Positions 1 through 4,051 of a stretch of 5,254 nt of DNA are shown here, one piece after another (the first letter of the stretch is position 1; every line of letters begins with the position of its first letter). The stretch covers positions 1 through 5,254 of the forward strand of contig CACXCH010000111.1 in assembly GCA_902766085.1 (NCBI GenBank), read 5' to 3'. A program made the translations under genes and the position numbers. Source of the stretch: an uncultured Eubacteriales bacterium (GTDB taxonomy: Bacteria; Bacillota; Clostridia; TANB77; CAG-508). The notes beneath the pieces are model-generated. The model ran no database searches. It was not told the DNA's origin and was given only the letters and a program-made list of their open reading frames with translations.

Positions 1-160
1 GACCAACCGGAACGTAAGTGAAGGGCGAAATTTTTGAACGTTCCTTAGAAAGTGCAAACAAAAATTATTTATAATTTTTGTTTGTCACATTAGGCATAAG
101 TCGTTCAAAACAGCAAGTCTACGAGCCATTAAATATTATGCTTTGCTATGCTCAAAATTA
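1..160. other. Unrecognised structured region, possible partial non-coding RNA
   Basis: No long reading frame covers this stretch; all three plus-strand frames stop within the first 36 bases. It is visibly less AT-rich than the other intergenic regions and rich in inverted repeats. Positions 55-67 pair perfectly with 72-84 around a four-base loop, and 52-54 pair with 86-88 after a one-base bulge. Positions 32-40 (TTTTGAACG) pair with 102-110 (CGTTCAAAA), enclosing that hairpin. A competing seven-base stem joins 9-15 (GGAACGT) to 38-44, so two mutually exclusive folds are possible. I looked for lysine riboswitch and T-box hallmarks, which dapA could carry, and did not find them. It may be part of an RNA gene continuing off the left edge, a leader, or an intergenic repeat. 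The strand is undetermined. Confidence 0.35.
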
Positions 161-168
161 AAGGTAAT

Positions 169-198
169 AAACTATAAATATATTAATATTATAGTTTT
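169..198. terminator. A/T-rich hairpin, weak terminator candidate
   Basis: Positions 169-177 (AAACTATAA) pair with 189-197 around an 11-base loop, and the right arm ends in a run of four T. It lies between the structured left-edge region and dapA and could end an RNA transcribed from the left. The stem has a single G-C pair and the T-run is short, so it may be only a chance feature of AT-rich sequence. Confidence 0.2.
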
Positions 199-266
199 AA
201 TTAGAAGCATTTTAATCTATAGTTGTTCTATTTAAAATCTATCTACATACAATTTATTAAATCGAC

Positions 267-274
267 AGAAAGGA
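267..274 (+). promoter_or_regulatory. Ribosome binding site deciding the dapA start
   Basis: AGAAAGGA ends five bases before the ATG at 280. It favours that start over the upstream in-frame ATG at 223. The 19 residues between the two ATGs do not resemble the DapA N-terminus, whereas the family's start (Lys-rich, then G-x-G-V-A-I-V-T-P-F) follows directly after 280. Confidence 0.75.
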
Positions 275-279
275 AATTT

Positions 280-1128
280 ATGAAAAAGAATATTTTTAAA
301 GGCTCTGGTGTAGCTATAGTTACGCCATTTACCAATGATAACAAAATAAATTATGATGAGTTTAAAAAACTCATTGATTTTCAAATTGATAATAATACAG
401 ATGCCATTATTGTGTGTGGTACTACAGGTGAAAGTGCAACATTAACAGATTGTGAACGTAAGGAGTTGATAGATTTTACTGTAAAATATGTAAATCATAG
501 AATTCCAGTAATTGCAGGAACAGGTTCTAATAATACTGAATATGCAATAGAGCTTACTAGATACGCAAAAGAAGTTAATGTTGATGGAGTTTTAGTTGTT
601 ACACCTTATTATAATAAAACAACACAAAATGGTTTGATTGAGCATTACAAGGCAATTGCAGATTCCGTATCTATTCCAATCATTATGTATAATGTTCCAT
701 CAAGAACTGGGCTTAACATTGAGCCTGCCACCGCTTTTGAGCTTTCTAAGGTTAAAAACATTGTGGCAATAAAAGAAGCTAGCGGTAATATATCTCAAGT
801 TTTGAAGATTAAAGAAATGTGCAAAGACGATCTACAGATTTATTCTGGAAATGATGATCAAATTGTTCCTATACTTTCGTGTGGAGGGATTGGTGTAATT
901 TCTGTATTGGCTAATATTAAACCAAATATAACTCATTATATTTGCTCTAATTTTTTTGAAGGAAATATGAGTGAAGCCCTTGATTTACAATTAAGAAATT
1001 TGCCTTTAATAAATGCCTTGTTTTGCGAAACAAACCCAATTCCAATAAAATATGCTTTAAATAGAAATGGCTTTGATGTTCGGAAAAACAAGACTTCCTT
1101 TAGTAGAGCTTTCAAACGAACATATTGA
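280..1128 (+). CDS. dapA: 4-hydroxy-tetrahydrodipicolinate synthase, C-terminus frameshifted
   Basis: DapA condenses pyruvate with aspartate semialdehyde in the cytoplasm, the first committed step towards diaminopimelate and lysine. The 282-residue product shows the family's TIM-barrel landmarks: GTTGES at 47-52 (substrate-binding threonines), TPYYNK at 108-113, YNVPSRTG at 137-144 with the catalytic Tyr137 and Arg142, the Schiff-base Lys165 in AIKEASGN, YSGNDD at 188-193, and NPIPIKYAL near the end. From residue 268 the sequence (RKNKTSFSR...) no longer looks like DapA. Dropping one base at about 1081 restores GKTRLPLVELS and a stop at 1148-1150, giving 289 residues, close to the usual 290-300. 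This is either a sequencing or assembly error or a real one-base insertion. All active-site residues precede the break, but the terminal helices contribute to folding and assembly. There is no operon partner in the window. The start at 280 is set by its ribosome binding site. Confidence 0.93.
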   Translation: MKKNIFKGSGVAIVTPFTNDNKINYDEFKKLIDFQIDNNTDAIIVCGTTGESATLTDCERKELIDFTVKYVNHRIPVIAGTGSNNTEYAIELTRYAKEVNVDGVLVVTPYYNKTTQNGLIEHYKAIADSVSIPIIMYNVPSRTGLNIEPATAFELSKVKNIVAIKEASGNISQVLKIKEMCKDDLQIYSGNDDQIVPILSCGGIGVISVLANIKPNITHYICSNFFEGNMSEALDLQLRNLPLINALFCETNPIPIKYALNRNGFDVRKNKTSFSRAFKRTY

Positions 1129-1150
1129 ATTATTAAACTCCTTAATTTAA
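1081..1150 (+). other. Out-of-frame remainder of the dapA C-terminus
   Basis: Read from 1082 after skipping the C at 1081, this segment encodes 22 residues beginning GKTRLPLVELSNEH and ending NSLI, then TAA at 1148-1150. The LPLVELS block is the usual DapA ending, so this is the displaced tail of the upstream gene rather than a separate gene. The in-frame codon at the break is CGG, uncommon in such an AT-rich genome, which fits an extra C. The extra base could lie a few positions either side. Confidence 0.85.
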
Positions 1151-1209
1151 TAATCACTTTAGTTCAAGTATTCTACTTTTAAGCCTAGGCACTCTGCTTT
1201 TGCATTTTA

Positions 1210-1267
1210 CTTTTATTTTTTTAGCTTAATCATTGCACCTTTTATTTTTTTAGCTGAATCATTGCAC
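1210..1267. repeat. Two tandem 29-bp direct repeats
   Basis: Copies at 1210-1238 and 1239-1267 are directly adjacent and differ at one position. Each consists of a T-rich half (CTTTTATTTTTTTAGC) followed by TTAATCATTGCAC or TGAATCATTGCAC. They lie in the 175-base gap between the dapA tail and the convergent DUF4363 gene. I see no stem-loop or coding role. With only two units and no spacer this is not CRISPR-like; recent slippage duplication is the simplest reading. Confidence 0.8.
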
Positions 1268-1325
1268 TATATTCAAAGGTGAAGTTGCTACTATCTAATA
1301 ATTATATTTTTACTAATTACTAACT

Positions 1326-1718
1326 TTAGAAAATATTGCTCCAATTTAGTTTTTGCTTATTTTTTATATAACTTAGCTTATAAATTCCTTCATTGAGTTC
1401 GGTAGCAGCTTCTTCTTTTTGTCCTGTTTTTATCTGCGTTTTTGCTTTTTCCAAATTTAAGTCCACCTCTTCCATTCCCTCATGTTCTATGAGGAAAGAA
1501 AGTTCTTTGCATTTTTGTTTCCATTCGTCATATATGTCTTCTACATCTTTTTCAAGTTTTTCGTCAGATATTTCTTCTTCACTTACTATTTTCTGTTTTA
1601 AGTTTTCTAATTTTTCACAGGTCGTTCCAACGGCATTATCTAAATGCTTTTGAGTTATTATGTCAATAGTAATTATTATGCTCATAATAATTATAGTTAT
1701 AATTTCTTCTTTTTTCAT
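1326..1718 (-). CDS. DUF4363 family membrane-anchored protein
   Basis: This 130-residue protein has a hydrophobic segment at about 6-22 after a short charged start (MKKEE), which looks like an uncleaved signal anchor. A highly charged, mainly helical region rich in Glu and Lys follows (about 33-115) and probably forms coiled coil outside the membrane. Residues 121-130 end in KLNWSNIF, resembling the L-x-N-I-F terminus I associate with DUF4363. The family has no established biochemical role. An AGGAG ribosome binding site at 1725-1729 lies six bases before the ATG, which supports this start. It is downstream of the DUF421 gene on the same strand, a pairing I recall from other clostridial genomes. 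The 159-base gap with a hairpin suggests it may also have its own promoter, which I could not place convincingly. It converges on dapA. Confidence 0.75.
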   Translation of the reverse strand: MKKEEIITIIIMSIIITIDIITQKHLDNAVGTTCEKLENLKQKIVSEEEISDEKLEKDVEDIYDEWKQKCKELSFLIEHEGMEEVDLNLEKAKTQIKTGQKEEAATELNEGIYKLSYIKNKQKLNWSNIF

Positions 1719-1799
1719 CTCTTACTCCTGACGTTTCTTATTGTAATCAAACTTTCCATTCAATTAAACAATATATTTTGATAAAAGAAAATTATTTTG

Positions 1800-1840
1800 C
1801 TTGCTGAAATAAAAATGCTTTTCTCAGCAAGAATTTTTTT
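1800..1840. terminator. Hairpin between the DUF421 and DUF4363 genes
   Basis: Positions 1800-1807 (CTTGCTGA) pair with 1824-1831 (TCAGCAAG). On the plus strand the stem is followed by AA and seven T (1834-1840), a good intrinsic-terminator shape, but no plus-strand gene ends nearby. On the minus strand it falls just after the DUF421 stop, where a terminator or attenuator before DUF4363 would make sense, but the T-tract on that side is interrupted (CAAAATAATTTTCTTTT). It probably works mainly as partial termination between the two minus-strand genes, possibly in both directions. Confidence 0.55.
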
Positions 1841-1877
1841 AATTTTTATTTGATAAATATACACCTATCAGTCTGTT

Positions 1878-2552
1878 TTACTTATTTTCTCTTTCTTGAC
1901 AATAAAAATTGCCTTTTTCGTCGATAGTTGCTACTAGTACATCTTCAGGTTTCAATTTGAATTTTTTTACTTGTCTTTCTAGCCATATATAATCTTTTCC
2001 GATTATTTTTAAATTGTTATACATTACCACTCCATCAAGTATTAAATTATAGCTCATCCCTGAGTATTCACCAGGTAAGTTCATATCTTCTAAAGTAACA
2101 TTTTTCTTTTCTGGTTTTGGTATTACAGAAATATCTCCATTTGTTTCAAGGATAACAAAATCAACATCTGCTAAACTGAAAATGTCTTTTTCTCTAAGTC
2201 TTTCTTCAAGTTCATTTACCGTAAACCTTTCCTTCTCCAAGGCTTGTTCATCGATTTTTCCCTTATAAACAATAATTGTAGGTTTTCCACAAATGAAATG
2301 TCTAAATTTTATAAATTTTAAATTTAAGAGTGAAATTATAAGATGCATCGTTAATAGTCCCATTATTGGTACTATTCCAGAAAGCATAGGAACTCCTATC
2401 TCGCTCATTGGGATTGTTGCTAGATTTGCAATCATAAGTGATATTACAAATTCAAAAGGCTGCAATTGGCCAATTTCTCTTTTTCCCATAAGCCTTGTTA
2501 CTAGTAAAACTACTAAATATAAAATTATTGCTCTTACAAAATTAATTAACAT
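1878..2552 (-). CDS. DUF421 (YetF-like) membrane protein
   Basis: The 224-residue protein has three predicted membrane helices at about 5-21, 33-49 and 57-77, followed by a soluble domain. Family landmarks are R-L-M-G-K-R-E-I-G at 20-28 leading into QLQPFEFVISL (29-39), then GKPTIIVYKGKID from 89, the EL-x-x-x-LR-x-K motif at 114-122, and DVDFVILETNGDISVIPK at 129-146. This matches DUF421 proteins such as Bacillus YetF in order and length. The molecular function is not established; some DUF421 relatives are fused to DUF1657 in Bacillus operons that affect spore heat resistance, but nothing here shows a spore link. The ATG at 2552 has a weak, distant purine stretch (GGAA about 11 bases upstream). 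No in-frame alternative start looks better. It diverges from the holin-like gene and precedes DUF4363 on its own strand. Confidence 0.88.
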   Translation of the reverse strand: MLINFVRAIILYLVVLLVTRLMGKREIGQLQPFEFVISLMIANLATIPMSEIGVPMLSGIVPIMGLLTMHLIISLLNLKFIKFRHFICGKPTIIVYKGKIDEQALEKERFTVNELEERLREKDIFSLADVDFVILETNGDISVIPKPEKKNVTLEDMNLPGEYSGMSYNLILDGVVMYNNLKIIGKDYIWLERQVKKFKLKPEDVLVATIDEKGNFYCQERENK

Positions 2553-2627
2553 ACGCTTATTATTTCCAACAATGTATAATTTTATTTATTTCTGCCAATA
2601 ATTTATTTAAAAGTGAAAAAATTACAA

Positions 2628-2656
2628 TTGAATAAACATCAAAAATTATTTAAAAT
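2628..2656 (+). promoter_or_regulatory. Candidate sigma-A promoter for the holin-like gene
   Basis: A -35-like TTGAAT (2628-2633) and a -10-like TAAAAT (2651-2656) are separated by exactly 17 bases, in the 128-base divergent gap. Transcription would begin near 2663, right at the AAAGGA ribosome binding site (2663-2668), giving a very short leader. A second -10-like TATAAT lies at 2575-2580 without a good -35. In AT-rich DNA such matches arise by chance, so support is moderate. Confidence 0.4.
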
Positions 2657-2680
2657 AATATGAAAGGATTTTAATTATTT

Positions 2681-3094
2681 ATGAAAATTGATAAATCATT
2701 ACAATTTTTTTGTAGACTTATAACCGCAATTGCGGTTCTTGGAATCACCGCATTCTTCACTCCGGGATTTGCATTAAATTATTTATGTATCTTAATTGCA
2801 GAAGTTATGATTTTAACTTTAGTTGATTTCTTTATTGGATGTTTCACAAAATTATATTACCATCCATATATTAAGTTTATTATTGGCTTTGTTCTTTCCG
2901 GAATTTCTCTTTACCTAATTCAATATTTTATAATAGGTTATACACTATCATATATACCTATGATATTAGGAGCTATAGTATTTGGACTAGTTGATTATAT
3001 TCTTCCAAGTGACGATGTAAATAAAAATGACAAGCCTAATAAACATAATAAAAATAGTTCATCTACTAAATCTAATAAGAGTAAAAATGCATAA
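2681..3094 (+). CDS. Small four-helix membrane protein, YvlD/phage-holin-4-like
   Basis: The 137-residue protein has four hydrophobic segments at about 8-26, 31-53, 63-85 and 88-108, with the turns FFTPGF (25-30) and a closing FGLVDYILPS (101-110). The helix spacing, the T-P-G turn after helix 1 and the final G-L-V-D-x-I-L-P pattern resemble small proteins annotated as phage holin family 4 or YvlD-like, which are usually chromosomal and not demonstrated lysis proteins. The last 27 residues form a hydrophilic tail rich in Lys, Asn and Ser, likely cytoplasmic and disordered. No lysis enzyme or phage gene is nearby, so an envelope role is likelier than lysis, but this is inference. The start is the first in-frame ATG after a stop at 2672-2674; AAAGGA at 2663-2668 is 12 bases away, longer than ideal. 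Confidence 0.6.
   Translation: MKIDKSLQFFCRLITAIAVLGITAFFTPGFALNYLCILIAEVMILTLVDFFIGCFTKLYYHPYIKFIIGFVLSGISLYLIQYFIIGYTLSYIPMILGAIVFGLVDYILPSDDVNKNDKPNKHNKNSSSTKSNKSKNA
2722..2737. repeat. Perfect 16-bp palindrome inside the holin-like gene
   Basis: AACCGCAATTGCGGTT reads the same on both strands and lies 41 bases after the start codon, within codons of the first membrane helix. It has more G and C than its surroundings. It could be an operator-like site or a hairpin in the early mRNA, but since it also encodes ordinary residues (T-A-I-A-V) it may be coincidental. Confidence 0.3.
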
Positions 3095-3283
3095 ACATTT
3101 GTTAATAATAATATGTAAGCATAATACTAAAAAATAGCCTATATCTGTATATTAATCACATATAAGTCTAAGATTGTAAAAAGCTTTATTAATTAAAAAG
3201 TATACTAGTTTACGCCGAATAATTTGTCGACATAAATTCACTTTACAATAACAAGTTTTCATAAAAACTTATCTATTTTTAAG

Positions 3284-3350
3284 TGTGGAAAATTTTAAAA
3301 ATCTAGCCTTTATATTAGAGTTATTCACAGGTTTTTCCACAGTTTCCACA
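3284..3350. promoter_or_regulatory. Cluster of four DnaA-box-like 9-mers
   Basis: Compared with the DnaA box TTATCCACA, the sites are TTTTCCACA inverted at 3284-3292 (one mismatch), TTATTCACA at 3321-3329 (one mismatch), TTTTCCACA at 3333-3341 (one mismatch) and GTTTCCACA at 3342-3350 (two mismatches). The last three are tandem, in one orientation, at 12- and 9-base steps, and the surrounding DNA is very AT-rich. DnaA, the replication initiator, binds such arrays at origins and at secondary clusters that titrate it or regulate genes. No dnaA, dnaN or rpmH is in view, and polC runs leftward from the right side, against the direction expected for a fork leaving an origin here. A secondary DnaA-binding cluster is the better guess; binding itself is unproven. 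Confidence 0.5.
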
Positions 3351-3394
3351 TTTTTATTTTTTCTAATATCTTTTGCTTTTTACTGTAAAACTAT

Positions 3395-3434
3395 AAAAAA
3401 TCATAAAAAAATGTAAACTTTTTATGATTTTTTT
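3395..3434. terminator. A/T-rich hairpin flanked by A- and T-tracts
   Basis: Positions 3395-3409 (AAAAAATCATAAAAA) pair perfectly with 3419-3433 around a nine-base loop: a 15-bp stem with one G-C pair, with T-rich tails readable on both strands. It could end plus-strand transcription from the left, or act as a second terminator for the minus-strand DUF1294 transcript. The low G-C content makes it weaker than a classical terminator. Confidence 0.5.
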
Positions 3435-3451
3435 ATTTGCTGTTATACATG

Positions 3452-3487
3452 AAAAATCAAGGTATTTAATTAAACACCTTGATTTTT
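3452..3487. terminator. Likely bidirectional terminator after the DUF1294 gene
   Basis: Positions 3452-3463 (AAAAATCAAGGT) pair perfectly with 3476-3487 (ACCTTGATTTTT). After one mismatch, three more pairs close a four-base loop. Five T follow the G-C core on either strand, so it should work in both directions. It lies about 44 bases beyond the DUF1294 stop on the minus strand, a natural position for its terminator. Confidence 0.75.
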
Positions 3488-3530
3488 ACAAGTATTAATT
3501 TGAAATGCAATAAAGCATAATATTTAATGC

Positions 3531-3815
3531 TTACATATTTTTATAGTAAATGATTAAAATTACACATACTTCTACAAATACCGTAAGTGGAATCCATCTT
3601 TTAAATAGTTTATTGTCTGGTTCATATTGGAGCATTTCAACACCAAGGAGTGTACCTATAAAACCACCTACTATTGAAATTATGAATAGTAGTGCATTAA
3701 ATTTTTTTGTGTTCATTGTAATTATATCTGTCTTTAATTTTAGCCATATAAGTGCAAGACTTATGATGTTGATTATTATAAAATAACTTACTAATATTTT
3801 TATTAAAGTTTCCAT
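3531..3815 (-). CDS. DUF1294 family small membrane protein
   Basis: This 94-residue protein has three hydrophobic segments, at about 7-26, 40-59 and 75-91. The diagnostic part is the glycine-rich second helix, GGFIGTLLG at 50-58, followed by a short polar loop with basic residues and then an IPL turn (75-77) into the last helix. This order and length fit DUF1294, a family of small integral membrane proteins with no known function. The D-K-x-x-A motif common after the first helix in this family is not evident here, so it is a divergent member. GAGGA at 3821-3825 lies five bases before the ATG and fixes the start. A -10-like TATAAT on the minus strand at 3880-3885 has no good -35. It lies downstream of polC on the same strand, 209 bases away across the 64-bp repeats, so co-transcription is uncertain. 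Confidence 0.72.
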   Translation of the reverse strand: METLIKILVSYFIIINIISLALIWLKLKTDIITMNTKKFNALLFIISIVGGFIGTLLGVEMLQYEPDNKLFKRWIPLTVFVEVCVILIIYYKNM

Positions 3816-3854
3816 ATTTTTCCTCTTTTTTATTCTTATTACTTTTTTTCAAAG

Positions 3855-4051
3855 ATTACTAGCATAACTAATATCTAAAATTATAAAATATAGTTTTTAT
3901 AAAAATTATGGTAGTTAATTACTAACATAGCTAATATTTCAAAATTATAAAAAATAACTTTTATGCAAATTATAGTAGTTAATTACTAACATAGCTGACA
4001 TTTCAAAACTATAAAAAATAATTTTTATGCAAATAATGATAGTTGATTGCT
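3855..4051. repeat. Three 64-bp tandem repeats spanning the polC 3' end
   Basis: The copies are 3855-3917 (63 bp, most divergent), 3918-3981 and 3982-4045, with the first six bases of a fourth at 4046-4051. By eye the second and third copies differ at 8 of 64 positions. The unit begins ATTACTAACATAGCT on the plus strand. The third copy contains the polC stop and last codons. On the coding strand the second copy repeats those codons as AGT-AAT-TAA-CTA-CTA-TAA-TTT-GCA-TAA, matching polC AGC-AAT-CAA-CTA-TCA-TTA-TTT-GCA-TAA. Each unit keeps a short A/T stem (TATAAAA paired with TTTTATA or close variants) just after the stop position. The array apparently grew by tandem duplication starting inside polC and then decayed. 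Confidence 0.85.

Larger units (their letters stand above)
3095..3530. other. Gene-free 436-base region with DnaA-box-like sites and hairpins
   Basis: No reading frame with a credible start, ribosome binding site or family resemblance is visible on either strand. The first 190 bases are plain AT-rich DNA, apart from a seven-base-stem hairpin at 3253-3270 that could weakly terminate the holin-like transcript. The middle holds the cluster of DnaA-box-like 9-mers, and the last third holds two strong hairpins, all listed separately. Confidence 0.7.

Noticed and set aside
85..129. Minus-strand 14-codon frame beginning MARRLAVLND
   Set aside because: There is no ribosome binding site, it is very short, and it overlaps the inverted-repeat region; it is better explained as part of the structured sequence.
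223..279. Upstream in-frame ATG extending dapA by 19 residues
   Set aside because: It has no ribosome binding site, the extension does not resemble DapA, and AGAAAGGA sits correctly before the ATG at 280.
1..279. Lysine riboswitch or T-box leader for dapA
   Set aside because: I looked for the conserved lysine-riboswitch core and for the T-box AGGGTGG-type antiterminator sequence and did not find either; no terminator precedes the dapA ribosome binding site convincingly.
1210..1267. CRISPR array
   Set aside because: There are only two units, directly adjacent with no spacer, and no cas genes.
2681..3094. Prophage lysis holin
   Set aside because: There is no endolysin, no phage structural genes and no integrase nearby; similar proteins are common chromosomal membrane proteins.
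3512..3529. 18-base perfect inverted match to 127-144 (AT-rich CATTAAATATTATGCTTT)
   Set aside because: The sequence is low in complexity and itself partly self-complementary; in DNA this AT-rich one such match can arise by chance, and nothing else extends the similarity.
3095..3530. Chromosomal replication origin (oriC)
   Set aside because: The DnaA-box-like sites fit, but no dnaA, dnaN or rpmH is adjacent, and polC on the right runs leftward, opposite to the usual leading-strand orientation for a fork leaving this point. It is kept as a DnaA-box cluster only.
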